64,000 bases of DNA from Microbacterium oxydans (GTDB taxonomy: Bacteria > Actinomycetota > Actinomycetes > Actinomycetales > Microbacteriaceae), in the NCBI RefSeq assembly GCF_000956405.1, contig NZ_JYIV01000016.1, positions 1 through 64,000 on the forward strand, read 5' to 3'. Shown in pieces: positions 17,402 through 27,040 of the stretch. A program made the position numbers and the translations under genes. Below the pieces are notes generated by a model. The model made no database searches. It was not told the origin of the DNA and saw nothing but the letters and a program-made list of their open reading frames with translations. Each line of letters opens with the position of its first letter. The first letter of the stretch is position 1.

Positions 17402-17833
17402 ATGGTTCCCGAGATCAACTATTGGGCGGTCCTGCTGGCCGCCGCATCGAGCATGATCGTCGGCTCGATCTGGTACGCGCCGAAGGTGTTCGGCACACGC
17501 TGGTCGAAGCTCGCGAACGTCGACATGGACAGGCCGGCGGCGACGGCGGTGTGGCCCATCGTCACCACCGTGATCGTGAGCTTCATCACGGCGTGGGTGC
17601 TCGCCGGTGCCTCGTCGATCGCCTGGCACTTCTACGGCGGATCCTTCTTCTGGGGCACGGTCGTCACGGCGGTCACGCTGTGGGCAGGGTTCACGGCTGC
17701 ACGTTTCATCACCCACGACGCCTTCGAGGGCCGGTCGACCCGGCTCACCACGCTGAACATCGCGCACGAACTGGTCACGGTCGTCGTGATGGCGCTGATC
17801 ATCGGGGTATGGCCACCGGCCCTCGCGTCCTGA
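17402..17833 (+). CDS. DUF1761-family membrane protein
   Basis: A 143-aa protein with four predicted membrane segments. The N-terminal NYWAVLLAAASSMIVGSIWYAP is characteristic of DUF1761. GGAGG about 5 nt before the ATG at 17402 decides the start over an upstream GTG at 17390. Function is unknown in this family. It is divergent from the alpha-glucosidase and convergent with the SDR gene. No functional link to either is visible. Confidence 0.8.
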   Translation: MVPEINYWAVLLAAASSMIVGSIWYAPKVFGTRWSKLANVDMDRPAATAVWPIVTTVIVSFITAWVLAGASSIAWHFYGGSFFWGTVVTAVTLWAGFTAARFITHDAFEGRSTRLTTLNIAHELVTVVVMALIIGVWPPALAS

Positions 17834-17846
17834 GCGTACGAAGCGG

Positions 17847-18743
17847 TCAGGGTGTCGGCATGCCGCCGTTCACGTTCAGGGTCTCTCCGGCGACGTAGCT
17901 CGACTCCGCCGAGGCGAGGAACACGTATGCGGGGGCGAGCTCGGCAGGCTGTCCCATGCGCCCGAGGGGTGTGTCCTTCCCGAACTCGGGGAGCTTCTCC
18001 TGCGGCTGTCCGTCGCTGGGCTGCAGAGGCGTCCAGATCGGCCCCGGTGCCACGGCGTTCACGCGGATGCCCTTCGGCGCGAGCTGTTCCGCGAGGCCCT
18101 TGGAGAATGCGTTGATCGTGGCCTTCGTCGAGGCGTAGTCCACCAGGATGCCGGAGGGCGAGTACGCCTGGATCGACGTCGTGTTGATGATCGTCGAGCC
18201 GGCCGGGAGGTGGGGCAGCGCCGCCTTGGTGATCCAGAACATTGCGTACACGTTGGTCTTGAAGGTGTCGTCGAACTGCTCGTCCGTGATGTCGGTGAGC
18301 GTTTCCTGATACACCTGCTTGCCGCCGTTGTTGACGACGATGTCGAGGCCGCCCAGCTTCGCGACCGCCTCGGCGACGAGGGCACGGCAGTACTCCGGGT
18401 CGCGCAGGTCACCGGGGATCGTGGCGACCGTCGCACCGGCGTCGCGCAGGATGTCGGCGATCCGACGCGCATCCTCTTCCTCCTGTGGCAGGTAGGAGAT
18501 CGCGACGTCGGCACCCTCGCGGGCGAAAGCGATCGCGGTGGCCGCACCGATGCCGGAGTCGCCGCCCGTGATCAGGGCCTTGCGTCCGGTCAGGCGCCCC
18601 GTGCCGCGGTAGGACTCCTCCCCGAGGTCGGCGTGCGGGGTGAGATCCGCGTCGAGTCCGGGCTCCGGCATGTGCTGCTTCTGCGGCTCGATGTCGGCGT
18701 AGAGCGCGGACGGGTCTGTGAAGGAGTACTGGTCGCGGGGCAT
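17847..18743 (-). CDS. Short-chain dehydrogenase/reductase (general-stress type)
   Basis: A 298-aa NAD(P)-dependent oxidoreductase. The Rossmann motif is TGGDSGIG and the catalytic pair is in YASTK. An N-terminal extension of about 45 residues (QKQHMPEPGLDADL) is typical of the YhdF/YhxC class of stress-induced SDRs. The ATG at 18743 has an AAAGGA Shine-Dalgarno. The longer frame upstream lacks support. The substrate is unknown. Confidence 0.88.
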   Translation of the reverse strand: MPRDQYSFTDPSALYADIEPQKQHMPEPGLDADLTPHADLGEESYRGTGRLTGRKALITGGDSGIGAATAIAFAREGADVAISYLPQEEEDARRIADILRDAGATVATIPGDLRDPEYCRALVAEAVAKLGGLDIVVNNGGKQVYQETLTDITDEQFDDTFKTNVYAMFWITKAALPHLPAGSTIINTTSIQAYSPSGILVDYASTKATINAFSKGLAEQLAPKGIRVNAVAPGPIWTPLQPSDGQPQEKLPEFGKDTPLGRMGQPAELAPAYVFLASAESSYVAGETLNVNGGMPTP

Positions 18744-18985
18744 GGGGGATCCTTTCCGAGGTGGTTCGGGGGTGGGAGGACCATGCTCAATGCCCCGGAG
18801 AGATCGCACAAACGCCTTGCACGGTGGTGGCGCCTGCGCTACGAGAGACGGGATCTCGTCACTCCGCGACGAAATGTGGCCGAAAGACACTTCACCTGTC
18901 GACTGCTGTCATGACAGGCTTCGCATCGTCCCCCACGTCATCCGTGCGCCCAGCCCGCGAGGCTGCTGCCGTTCGAGAGGTCCCG

Positions 18986-20248
18986 ATGCCCGGTTCCGCC
19001 CGCCGATCCGCCCCCTGGGCGACTGTCGCCGCGCTCGTCGTCGGGGCCGTGCTCGTGGGGGCCGCGCCTGCGGTCTCGGATGCCTTCGCGGCGCGAGCCG
19101 ACGCCGCGGCTGATCCGGTCGCCGATCCGGCGGCGTCGGTCGCGCTGGCGTATGAGTTCCTGGATGCGCGCACCGACGAGTTCTGTGATGGAGCGGGCCG
19201 CTGCCTGCCGCGCAGCTATGAGGGCGGCTTCTTCACGACTCCGGCCTGGGATTTCACGCCCTCGTTCGTCTACGACGACGCACTCGTGATCATCGCCTAC
19301 ACCGCCCGCGGCCTTCCCGACGACCTCCGGCGTGCACGCGCGATCGGCGACACCCTGCTCTTCGTGCAGGAGAACGATCCGGTCGGCGACGGACGTACCA
19401 GGGCGTCGTACGAGCCGCACGGAATCCGTCAGGGGCGGGTGGAGATCACGGGAGCCGGGGCGTTCACGGGGAACCAGGCCTGGGTCGGTCTGGCCCTCAC
19501 CCGTCTCGCGCACGCGACAGGGGATCACCGATACCTCGACGGTGCGGTGCGGGTCGGCGAGTGGATCCAGGACCACACGGCCGACATGACCAGAGCGCCG
19601 TACGGGTACACCGGGGGTGAGCTCGAAGACGGCACCTCGCTGACGTGGAAATCCACCGAGCACAACAGCGACATCGCCGGTTTCTTCACGCAGCTCGGCC
19701 AGCTCACCGGCGACCAGGTCTGGACGGACCGGGCAGCGGTCGCCGCGGGTTTCGTCGCCGCCATGCAGAGCGCCGACGGCCACGTGAACACCGGAACCGG
19801 CCTCGACGGCTCGACGATCAACACCCGTCCGATTCCGCTGGACGCCCAGACGTGGAGCGCCCTCGCCACGGGCGACCCGCGTTACGGGGCGGCGCTCGAT
19901 TGGACGCTCGCGAATCTGCTCGCAACCGATGGCCCGTACACGGGACCGTCCATCAGCGAGGTCGATGTCTCCAAGGCGTGGTTCGAGGGCAGCGGACATC
20001 TCGCGCTCGCCCTCACGCTGCGTGGCGGTGCCGGCGACGCCGATCGTGCCGAGACGCTGCTGAGCAGTATCCGACTGGCGCAGCGCGACGCTCCGAACGG
20101 CGACGGCAAGGGGATCGTCGCCACGTCGAGCGACGGCCTCGACTCCGGATTCGGCGACCTGTACTACGCGAGCCTGCACACCGGCGCGACCGCCTGGTAC
20201 CTGCTCGCCGCGATCGGGGACAATCCGTTCGCTCTCCCGGAAGACTGA
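18986..20248 (+). CDS. Secreted six-hairpin glycosidase-like protein
   Basis: A 420-aa exported protein. The signal peptide has RR at residues 6-7, a hydrophobic core (WATVAALVVGAVLVGAAP) and an Ala-rich cleavage region. The mature part shows repeating helical hairpins (GAFTGNQAWVGLALTRLAHATGD; TEHNSDIAGFFTQLGQLTGD), as in (alpha/alpha)6-barrel glycosidases. GAGAGG just upstream supports the ATG at 18986; an alternative ATG at 18911 would add 25 residues. I cannot assign a GH family. It is divergent from the SDR gene with a 242-bp intergenic region in which I saw no clear site. Confidence 0.65.
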   Translation: MPGSARRSAPWATVAALVVGAVLVGAAPAVSDAFAARADAAADPVADPAASVALAYEFLDARTDEFCDGAGRCLPRSYEGGFFTTPAWDFTPSFVYDDALVIIAYTARGLPDDLRRARAIGDTLLFVQENDPVGDGRTRASYEPHGIRQGRVEITGAGAFTGNQAWVGLALTRLAHATGDHRYLDGAVRVGEWIQDHTADMTRAPYGYTGGELEDGTSLTWKSTEHNSDIAGFFTQLGQLTGDQVWTDRAAVAAGFVAAMQSADGHVNTGTGLDGSTINTRPIPLDAQTWSALATGDPRYGAALDWTLANLLATDGPYTGPSISEVDVSKAWFEGSGHLALALTLRGGAGDADRAETLLSSIRLAQRDAPNGDGKGIVATSSDGLDSGFGDLYYASLHTGATAWYLLAAIGDNPFALPED

Positions 20249-20293
20249 TCCGATCCGGACCGGCCGATGCGGTCGGTACGGCGGGGAAGGAGA

Positions 20294-21001
20294 CTAGGCG
20301 GCGACGCGGGCGACCGCGGCGATCGCGCTCGTGAAGAACTCGACCCCGTCGACGCCGCTGCGCATCGCGGCGGCGGTGTCGGGACCGAAGCCCGCCTCGG
20401 TAGCGTGCTCGGGGTGCGGCATCAGGCCGACGACGTTGCCTGCTGCGTTCGTGAGGCCGGCGATGTCGCGCAGCGATCCGTTCGGGTTGACCCCGGCGTA
20501 GCGGAACGCCACGAGGCCCTCGCCCTCGATGCGATCCAGCGTCTGCTCGTCGGCGATGTAGCCACCGTCGGCGTTCTTGAGCGGGATCACGATCTCCTGA
20601 CCGGTGCGGAACGCATTGGTCCACGCGGTGTCGGAGTTCTCGACCGTGAGCTTCTGGTCGCGGCGCACGAAGTGCTGGTGGTTGTTGCGGATCAGACCGC
20701 CGGGGAGCAGGTGCGCCTCCACCAGCATCTGGAAGCCGTTGCAGATGCCGAGCACGGGCATGCCCTTGGCTGCGGCGTCCTTGACCTCGCTCATGATCGG
20801 CGAGAGTGCGGCGATGGCGCCGGCGCGGAGGTAGTCCCCATAGCTGAAGCCACCCGGCAGGACCAGCGCGTCGACCCCCTCGAGGTCGTGCGATCCGTGC
20901 CACAGGGCGACGGCCTCGGCGCCGGCGATGCGGACGGCGCGCTGCGCGTCGCGGTCGTCGAGCGAGCCCGGGAAGGTGATGACGCCGATGCGGACGGTCA
21001 C
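20294..21001 (-). CDS. purQ: Phosphoribosylformylglycinamidine synthase subunit PurQ
   Basis: A 235-aa class-I glutamine amidotransferase supplying ammonia for FGAM formation in purine synthesis. The nucleophile Cys is in LGICNGFQ; the N-terminus is [20 protein letters not shown]; the catalytic His/Glu region is PHPEHATE. The GTG start at 21001 overlaps the PurS stop by 4 nt, giving a coupled purSQ unit. The large subunit gene purL is not in this window. Confidence 0.95.
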   Translation of the reverse strand: MTVRIGVITFPGSLDDRDAQRAVRIAGAEAVALWHGSHDLEGVDALVLPGGFSYGDYLRAGAIAALSPIMSEVKDAAAKGMPVLGICNGFQMLVEAHLLPGGLIRNNHQHFVRRDQKLTVENSDTAWTNAFRTGQEIVIPLKNADGGYIADEQTLDRIEGEGLVAFRYAGVNPNGSLRDIAGLTNAAGNVVGLMPHPEHATEAGFGPDTAAAMRSGVDGVEFFTSAIAAVARVAA

Positions 21002-21246
21002 TCGGCGACCTCGATGCCGACCACGTCTTCGATCACGGAGTTGGAGAGCACTTCGTCGGCGATGCGCTTCGCCTCGGCGAGCACCTCGTCGGTGACCTCT
21101 CCCTCGACGGTGAGCTCGAAGCGCTTTCCGATGCGGACGTCGGTGAAGCCCTCGACGCCGAGGCGGGCGAAGGCGCCGGAGACGGCCTTGCCCTGTGGGT
21201 CGAGCAGTTCGGGCTTGGGCATGACGTCGACGACGATGGTGGGCAT
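20998..21246 (-). CDS. purS: Phosphoribosylformylglycinamidine synthase subunit PurS
   Basis: An 82-aa small subunit that bridges PurQ and PurL and channels ammonia. The sequence [15 protein letters not shown] and VRIGKRFEL are typical of PurS. Length is normal. It is upstream of and overlapping with purQ. Confidence 0.95.
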   Translation of the reverse strand: MPTIVVDVMPKPELLDPQGKAVSGAFARLGVEGFTDVRIGKRFELTVEGEVTDEVLAEAKRIADEVLSNSVIEDVVGIEVAE

Positions 21247-21324
21247 GACGGCTCCAAGAGTCGCGGGCGGACGGGCGCACTCAGTCTACTGCCCTCGCCG
21301 CATCCGCTCGGCGCCGTGGAGGAG

Positions 21325-21858
21325 TCAGGCGGAGTGGAAGACGGTGTGGAGGTCGCCCACGGCGTCACGGCCGCCGAGGCCGTCGATCTCGAAGAGCACG
21401 GAGATGCCGATCACGTGGCTGCCGAGGCGCTCGACCAGTTCGCGACCGGCGGCGAGGGTTCCTCCGGTGGCGAGCACATCGTCGATCAACAGCACGCGCG
21501 AGCCCACGGGCAGGTCGTCGTGCATCTCGATCGTGGCGGTGCCGTACTCGAGCGCATAGTCGACGGATGCGGCGGGCCGGGGAAGCTTGCCCGCCTTGCG
21601 GATCGGGATCAGGCCGACCCCTGCGGCGATGGCGGCCGCGCTGGCGAGGATGAAGCCGCGCGCCTCGATGCCGGCGATCACGTCGAACTGGCCGGCGAAT
21701 GGCTCGATGATCGCCTCGGTCGTGACGCGGAGGGCATCGGCGTCGGCGAGGAGAGGCGTGATGTCGCGGAAGATGATGCCCGGCTGCGGGTAGTCCGGCA
21801 CATTGCGGATCAGGGTCTCGGCGCGGACGAGGGCAGGGGAGAGTGTGGCTTCGGGCAC
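21325..21858 (-). CDS. apt: Adenine phosphoribosyltransferase
   Basis: A 177-aa purine-salvage enzyme making AMP from adenine and PRPP. The PRPP-binding motif is VLLIDDVLATGGT, and the N-terminal PDYPQPGIIFRDITPLL and IEARGFILA are diagnostic. It is on the same strand as purS and purQ, 78 nt upstream of purS, so the three may be co-transcribed. Confidence 0.95.
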   Translation of the reverse strand: MPEATLSPALVRAETLIRNVPDYPQPGIIFRDITPLLADADALRVTTEAIIEPFAGQFDVIAGIEARGFILASAAAIAAGVGLIPIRKAGKLPRPAASVDYALEYGTATIEMHDDLPVGSRVLLIDDVLATGGTLAAGRELVERLGSHVIGISVLFEIDGLGGRDAVGDLHTVFHSA

Positions 21859-21974
21859 CGCCCAAGGGTACGCCGTGTTCGCAACTCAGGAGAAACGCGA
21901 CGGAGAGGACGCGCGGCCGCAGAGGCGCCAGGTCGCGCCTGGGTTATTCGGAAGCGGTGCCGCACCGCCACGGG

Positions 21975-22032
21975 TTGACACCGTGGGAGCGCTCCCATAG
22001 AGTTGCTGCTCGGTCGTGGGAGCGCTCCCACG
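21975..22032 (+). promoter_or_regulatory. cebE promoter with two CelR/CebR operators
   Basis: TTGACA (-35) at 21975-21980 and TAGAGT (-10) at 21998-22003 are 17 bp apart. The operator TGGGAGCGCTCCCA fills the spacer exactly (21984-21997). A second perfect copy lies at 22017-22030, extended to 18 bp with flanking CG. This 14-bp palindrome is the known CelR site of Thermobifida and the CebR site of Streptomyces. The double site predicts tight repression relieved by cellobiose. Confidence 0.9.
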
Positions 22033-22091
22033 ACGTCCCGACGCATCACACGCACGACCACCACCGCACGACCACCACAAAGGAGTGAACT

Positions 22092-23402
22092 GTGAACACA
22101 CGTGCCCGCCACCGGATCCTCGCGATCACCGCTGTGGCCTCCGTATCCGCCCTCGCCCTCGCCGGCTGCTCCGGCGACAACGGCGACAGCGGCGACGCGA
22201 ACGGCGACGAAGAGGTCACGCTGACCGTGACCACCTTCGGCACCTTCGGCTACGAAGACCTCTACAAGGAGTACGAGAAGGCGCACCCGAACGTGAAGAT
22301 CGAGGCGACCAACATCGACACGGGCGGCAACGCCCGCACCGATGCCTTCACCAAGATCGCCGCCGGCTCCGGTCTCAGCGACGTCGTCGCGATCGAGGAG
22401 GGCTGGCTCGGCGCGATCATGGACGTCTCGGACACCTTCGTCGACCTGCGCGACTACGGCATCGAGGACCGCAAGGACGACTGGGTCGACTGGAAGTACG
22501 GTCAGGCCACCGACGCCGAGGGCCGTGTCATCGGCTACGGCACCGACATCGGCCCGAGCGGCATCTGCTACAACGGCGCGGCTTTCGAGGCGGCGGGTCT
22601 CCCCAGCGACCGCGAGTCGGTCGCGGAGCTGCTCAACGGAGACTGGGCGAACTACTTCAAGGTCGGAGCCGACTACACCGCGAAGACCGGAAAGGCCTGG
22701 TACGACCACTCAGGGTTCGTCTGGAACGCCATGGTGAACCAGCTCGACGAGGGCTACTACACCGCCGACGGCGAGCTCAACGTCGAGGGCAACGACGAGC
22801 TCAAGGAGCGCTTCGAGCAGCTGGGTGCCGCGACCGAGGGCGGCCAGTCCGCCGCGCAGACGGCCTGGGACTGGAACGGCGGCAAGTCGTTCGTCGACGG
22901 CACGTTCGCCACCTTCGTCTGCCCGGGCTGGATGCTCGGCGTGGTGCAGGGTCAGGTCGAGGCCGGCGGGGGAGACGCCTCCACCGGATGGGACTTCGCC
23001 GATGTGTTCCCCGGCGGCGCGGCCAACTGGGGCGGCGCGTTCCTGTCCATCCCGGAGTCGTCGCAGCACAAGGAGGCCGCGGCCGAGCTGGCCGACTGGC
23101 TGACGCAGCCCGAGCGGCAGGTGAAGCAGTCCGCTGCGGCGGGCAACTTCCCCTCGACGATCAAGGCGCAGGAGGAGCTCGCGGCCGACGCGACGCCGAA
23201 CGCCTTCTTCAACGACGCTCCGACCGGCGCGATCCTCGCCGAGCGGGCGAAGGGTGTGGTCGCGCAGTTCAAGGGCGCCGATGACTCGGTGATCCAGGAG
23301 AACGTCTTCGGCCCGGCGCTCAGCAGCCTGGACCGTGGAGACACCGACACCCAGGGCGCCTGGGATCAGGCCATCGGTCTGCTGCACGACCTCGTCGGCT
23401 GA
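22092..23402 (+). CDS. cebE: Cellobiose/cellotriose ABC transporter binding lipoprotein (CebE-like)
   Basis: A 436-aa family-1 sugar-binding receptor. The lipobox LAGC gives Cys26 as anchor, followed by an acidic Gly/Ser/Asp linker and the SBP_bac_1 fold (VTTFGTFGYEDLYKEYEKAHP). The GTG start at 22092 has AAAGGAG about 6 nt upstream. It is the first gene of a five-gene operon matching the Streptomyces cebEFG-bglC order and carries two CelR-type operators. Cellobiose specificity rests on the operators and the operon, not on binding-site residues. Confidence 0.88.
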   Translation: MNTRARHRILAITAVASVSALALAGCSGDNGDSGDANGDEEVTLTVTTFGTFGYEDLYKEYEKAHPNVKIEATNIDTGGNARTDAFTKIAAGSGLSDVVAIEEGWLGAIMDVSDTFVDLRDYGIEDRKDDWVDWKYGQATDAEGRVIGYGTDIGPSGICYNGAAFEAAGLPSDRESVAELLNGDWANYFKVGADYTAKTGKAWYDHSGFVWNAMVNQLDEGYYTADGELNVEGNDELKERFEQLGAATEGGQSAAQTAWDWNGGKSFVDGTFATFVCPGWMLGVVQGQVEAGGGDASTGWDFADVFPGGAANWGGAFLSIPESSQHKEAAAELADWLTQPERQVKQSAAAGNFPSTIKAQEELAADATPNAFFNDAPTGAILAERAKGVVAQFKGADDSVIQENVFGPALSSLDRGDTDTQGAWDQAIGLLHDLVG

Positions 23403-23413
23403 CCCACCCTCCT

Positions 23414-23470
23414 TCCCGTCGCAGTTTCTGTCGGTATCGCGCACGCATTCCGACAGAAACTGCGACGGGA
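23414..23470. repeat. Long perfect hairpin, GTCGC..CTGTCG family
   Basis: A 21-bp perfect stem (arms 23414-23434 and 23450-23470) with a 15-nt loop, in the gap between cebE and cebF. The arm contains GTCGCAGTTTCTGTCGG. A near-identical arm occurs at 38260. Within the operon it could lower expression of the permeases relative to the receptor. Confidence 0.8.
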
Positions 23471-23501
23471 ACCCTCGGAACCCCCGGGACAAGGACACCC
23501 C

Positions 23502-24590
23502 ATGACTCTCACCGCCCCTCCCGCGCAGACGCAGAGCGCGGCATCCGCGCCACAGACCGACGCCCCGGAGAAACGCTCCTGGCGGCACCGGCTCTCCCGG
23601 TTCGACCAGAACGCCTCGCCGTACTTCTACATCTCGCCGTTCTTCCTGCTGTTCGGGCTGGTCGGTCTGTTCCCGCTGCTCTACACGGTCTGGGTCGCCG
23701 TGCACGAGTGGGACCTGCTCAAAGGCGAGGGGGACTTCGTCGGCATCGGCAACTTCGCCAAGATCCTCGGCGATGCCATGTTCTGGAACTCGATCGGCAA
23801 CACTCTGAGCATCTTCCTGCTCTCCGCGATCCCCCAACTGGCGGTCGCGCTGGTGATCGCCTACCTCCTCGACCGCGGGCTGCGGGCTCCGACGTTCTGG
23901 CGCATGAGCGTGCTCATCCCGTTCGTGGTCACACCGGTCGCTGTCGCCATCATCTTCTCGAGCATCTTCAACGAGGCCGACGGCCTGGCCAACAACCTGC
24001 TCAACCTCATCGGCATCGCCGACCAGGAGTGGAAGCACAACACCGCGCTGTCGCACATCGCGATCGCGGTGATGGTGAACTTCCGTTGGACGGGCTACAA
24101 CGCCCTCATCCTGCTCGCCGCGATGCAGGCCGTGCCGCGTGACCTGTACGAGTCCGCGGCCCTCGACGGGGCCGGTGCCGCTCGCCGCTTCTTCTCCATC
24201 ACGATTCCCACGATCCGTCCGACCCTGATCTTCGTGATCATCACCGCGACGATCGGCGGGCTGCAGATCTTCGCCGAGCCGCGTCTGTTCGACGTGTCGA
24301 CGGCCGGGGGCATCGGCGGCAGCGACCGCCAGTTCCAGACGACCGTGCTGTTCCTGTGGGAGCTGGCGTTCTTCCGTCGCAACCTCGGCGAAGCGTCGGC
24401 GGTCGCGATCCTGCTGTTCCTGCTGATCGTGTTCATCGGCGTGATCAACTTCCTCATCTCCCGACGCATCTCCACGGGGGATGCACCGAAGGACCGCACC
24501 GCTCGCCGCCGCGCGCGCACCGCCGGCGCCGCAGCAGCCGCCGCCGCCGGAACGACGATCGCCACCACCACCGAGGAGAATGCGCGATGA
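23502..24590 (+). CDS. cebF: Sugar ABC transporter permease (CebF-like)
   Basis: A 362-aa MalF-type permease with six or seven membrane segments. The first crosses at about residues 45-70 (SPFFLLFGLVGLFPLLYTVWVAV). The EAA loop is ESAALDGAGAARRFFSITIPTIRP. A C-terminal Ala/Thr-rich cytoplasmic tail follows. The stop overlaps the ATG of the next permease. The operon lacks an ATPase, as usual for ceb systems that use the shared MsiK ATPase encoded elsewhere. Confidence 0.88.
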   Translation: MTLTAPPAQTQSAASAPQTDAPEKRSWRHRLSRFDQNASPYFYISPFFLLFGLVGLFPLLYTVWVAVHEWDLLKGEGDFVGIGNFAKILGDAMFWNSIGNTLSIFLLSAIPQLAVALVIAYLLDRGLRAPTFWRMSVLIPFVVTPVAVAIIFSSIFNEADGLANNLLNLIGIADQEWKHNTALSHIAIAVMVNFRWTGYNALILLAAMQAVPRDLYESAALDGAGAARRFFSITIPTIRPTLIFVIITATIGGLQIFAEPRLFDVSTAGGIGGSDRQFQTTVLFLWELAFFRRNLGEASAVAILLFLLIVFIGVINFLISRRISTGDAPKDRTARRRARTAGAAAAAAAGTTIATTTEENAR

Positions 24591-25477
24591 CCGCCACGCA
24601 GGCGCTGAGCGTCCCCGAGAAGATCCGCCGCCGTCGCGCCGCCACCGGGGGCACCGCCGGTATCGGCAGTCGCCCCGGCTTCCTCACCTACGGGCTCCTG
24701 GCGGCCTTCATCATCGGCAGCGTGTACCCGCTGTGGTGGTCGGTCGTGGTCGCGAGCGGCACCAACGCGACGCGCGGCGAGACGCTTCCGCTCATCCCGG
24801 GCGGCAACTTCTTCACCAACGCCGCCAAGGTGTTCGACGCGATCCCGTTCTGGCTGGCGCTGGGCAACTCGTTCCTCATCTCGGGCATCATCACCGTCTC
24901 GGTGGTCACGTTCTCGACCCTGGCCGGCTACGCCTTCGCCAAGCTGCGCTTCAAGGGGCGCGACGGTCTGATGATCTTCGTGATCGCGACCATGGCCATC
25001 CCGACGCAGCTGGGCATCATCCCGCTGTTCATGCTGATGCGCGAGCTGGGCTGGACCGGCTCGATCGGCGCCGTCATCGTGCCGACCCTCGTCACGGCAT
25101 TCGGTGTCTTCTTCATGCGCCAGTACCTGGTGGACGTGATCCCCGACGAGCTGATCGAGGCCGCCCGCATGGACGGCGCGAACCAGTTCCGCACGTTCCT
25201 GACCGTGGGGCTCCCCGCCGCACGGCCCGCCATGGCGATCCTCGGCCTCTTCACGTTCATGACGGCGTGGACCGACTACCTGTGGCCGCTGATCGTGCTC
25301 TCCCCGCAGAACCCGACCCTGCAGACGGCGCTCAGCCAGCTGCAGTCGGGCTACTACATCGACTACTCGATCGTGCTCGCCGGAGCGGTGCTCGCGACCC
25401 TTCCGCTGCTCGTGCTCTTCGTGGTCGCGGGCCGGCAGCTGGTCAGTGGCATCATGGCTGGCGCGGTGAAAGGATGA
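24587..25477 (+). CDS. cebG: Sugar ABC transporter permease (CebG-like)
   Basis: A 296-aa MalG-type partner permease with six membrane segments. The EAA loop is EAARMDGANQFRTFLTVGLPAARP. The ATG at 24587 overlaps the cebF stop by 4 nt. The stop region overlaps a possible first ATG of the beta-glucosidase gene. Confidence 0.88.
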   Translation: MTATQALSVPEKIRRRRAATGGTAGIGSRPGFLTYGLLAAFIIGSVYPLWWSVVVASGTNATRGETLPLIPGGNFFTNAAKVFDAIPFWLALGNSFLISGIITVSVVTFSTLAGYAFAKLRFKGRDGLMIFVIATMAIPTQLGIIPLFMLMRELGWTGSIGAVIVPTLVTAFGVFFMRQYLVDVIPDELIEAARMDGANQFRTFLTVGLPAARPAMAILGLFTFMTAWTDYLWPLIVLSPQNPTLQTALSQLQSGYYIDYSIVLAGAVLATLPLLVLFVVAGRQLVSGIMAGAVKG

Positions 25478-25482
25478 CCCGT

Positions 25483-26913
25483 ATGACCCGCTCCTTCCCC
25501 GAGAACTTCCTCTTCGGCGCAGCCACGGCCGCGTACCAGATCGAAGGGGCGGCGTTCGAGGACGGGCGCACCGCATCGATCTGGGATGCGTTCTCGCGCG
25601 AGCCGGGCGCCGTGATCGGAGCGGAGAACGGCGACGTCGCGTGCGATCACTACCATCGGTACCCGCAGGACGTCGCGCTCATGAAGCGGCTCGGCCTGCA
25701 GACCTACCGGTTCTCCACCTCGTGGTCCCGGGTGCGTCCTGACGGCGGAGCGGTGAACGCCGCGGGCGTCGACTTCTACGAGCGCCTGGTCGACGAACTG
25801 CTCGCCGCCGACATCCTGCCCTGGCTGACGCTGTACCACTGGGACATGCCGCAGGCGCTGCAGGAGGCCGGGGGATGGACGAACCGCGACACCGTCGACC
25901 GCTTCCTCGAGTACGCGGGGACCATGCACGATGCGCTCGGCGACCGGGTGAACGTCTGGACCACGCTGAACGAGCCGTGGTGCTCATCGTTCCTCTCCTA
26001 CACGGCGGGTGAGCACGCGCCCGGCCACACCAGCATCACGGAGGGGCTGCTCGCCGCGCACCACCTGCTGCTCGCCCACGGCAAGACGGTGCAGGAGCTG
26101 CGGGGGCGTGATGCCTCGCTCAACCTCGGGATCACGCTGAACCACACGGTCGCCGATCCTGCCGATCCGCAGAACCCGGCCGACGTCGACGCCGCCCGCC
26201 GCGTGGACGGCCAGTTCAACCGCTGGTTCCTCGATCCGATCTACCGCGGCAGCTATCCGGCCGACATCGTCGAGGACATCCGTGCGGTGGACGCGGAAGC
26301 GGTCGCCACGTTCGAAGCGGCCGTGCGTGGCGGCGACCTCGACGTGATCGCGCAGCACATCGACACCCAGGGCGTGAACTACTACCACGGCGACCTCGTC
26401 TCGGGCGCGGCACCGGCAGACCAGCCCGTCTCGGCAGAGCCCGACACCGAGCGAGTGCGTCGCAGCCCGTATCCGTCGAGTGAGGGCATCCACGCGGTCG
26501 AGCGAGGTCTGCCCCGCACCGCGCAGAACTGGGAGGTGCAGCCGGAGGGGCTCACCCGTGTGCTGCAGCGGGTGTGGACGGAGTACGCCGAGCCCGCGGG
26601 AACGGTGCTCTACATGACCGAGAACGGCGCGGCCTATGACGACGTCGTGGTGGTCGAAGACGGCGAGGCCCACGTGCACGACGCCGAGCGCACCGAGTTC
26701 CTGAGGCTGCACCTGGGGGCCGTGCTCGACGCGGCGGAGGCGGGTGTCGACGTGCGCGGCTACTTCTACTGGTCGTTGTTCGACAACTTCGAGTGGGCCT
26801 GGGGCTACGACAAGCGCTTCGGCATCGTGCGCGTCGACTACGACACGCAGGAGCGCACCCTCAAGGACTCCGCCCACGAGTACGCCCGCATTATCGCCGA
26901 CCGCGCGCTCTGA
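25483..26913 (+). CDS. GH1 beta-glucosidase (BglC-like)
   Basis: A 476-aa cytoplasmic enzyme hydrolysing imported cellobiose to glucose. It has the N-terminal FPENFLFGAATAAYQIEGA, acid/base Glu in TLNEPW, nucleophile Glu in MTENGAAY, and the aglycone-site FDNFEWAWGY. The start at 25483 is preferred because AAAGGA lies 8-9 nt upstream. The alternative ATG at 25474 (three codons longer) overlaps the permease stop. Its place after cebEFG matches bglC of Streptomyces. Confidence 0.93.
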   Translation: MTRSFPENFLFGAATAAYQIEGAAFEDGRTASIWDAFSREPGAVIGAENGDVACDHYHRYPQDVALMKRLGLQTYRFSTSWSRVRPDGGAVNAAGVDFYERLVDELLAADILPWLTLYHWDMPQALQEAGGWTNRDTVDRFLEYAGTMHDALGDRVNVWTTLNEPWCSSFLSYTAGEHAPGHTSITEGLLAAHHLLLAHGKTVQELRGRDASLNLGITLNHTVADPADPQNPADVDAARRVDGQFNRWFLDPIYRGSYPADIVEDIRAVDAEAVATFEAAVRGGDLDVIAQHIDTQGVNYYHGDLVSGAAPADQPVSAEPDTERVRRSPYPSSEGIHAVERGLPRTAQNWEVQPEGLTRVLQRVWTEYAEPAGTVLYMTENGAAYDDVVVVEDGEAHVHDAERTEFLRLHLGAVLDAAEAGVDVRGYFYWSLFDNFEWAWGYDKRFGIVRVDYDTQERTLKDSAHEYARIIADRAL

Positions 26914-26926
26914 GCGCCACCGGGCC

Positions 26927-26987
26927 TTTCGAATCGCGCGAATGGCTGGATCCGTGGTCGAGATGCGACCATTTGCGCGATTCGAAG
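26927..26987. repeat. Long hairpin, TTCGAATCGCGC family
   Basis: An inverted repeat of about 18 bp with one G-T pair (arms about 26928-26945 and 26969-26986), 14 nt after the beta-glucosidase stop. The arm TTCGAATCGCGCGAATGG is almost identical to the arm at 47517. It separates the glucosidase from the regulator gene and may terminate the sugar operon. Confidence 0.75.
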
Positions 26988-27040
26988 CGACATGGTCGTT
27001 CGACCGGTGAGAATAGGGCGATGGAAGAGTGCGTGCGTTG

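Noticed and set aside
20267..21559. Plus-strand frame antisense to purQ, purS and part of apt
   Set aside because: Overlaps three conserved purine genes that have their own start signals and family motifs.
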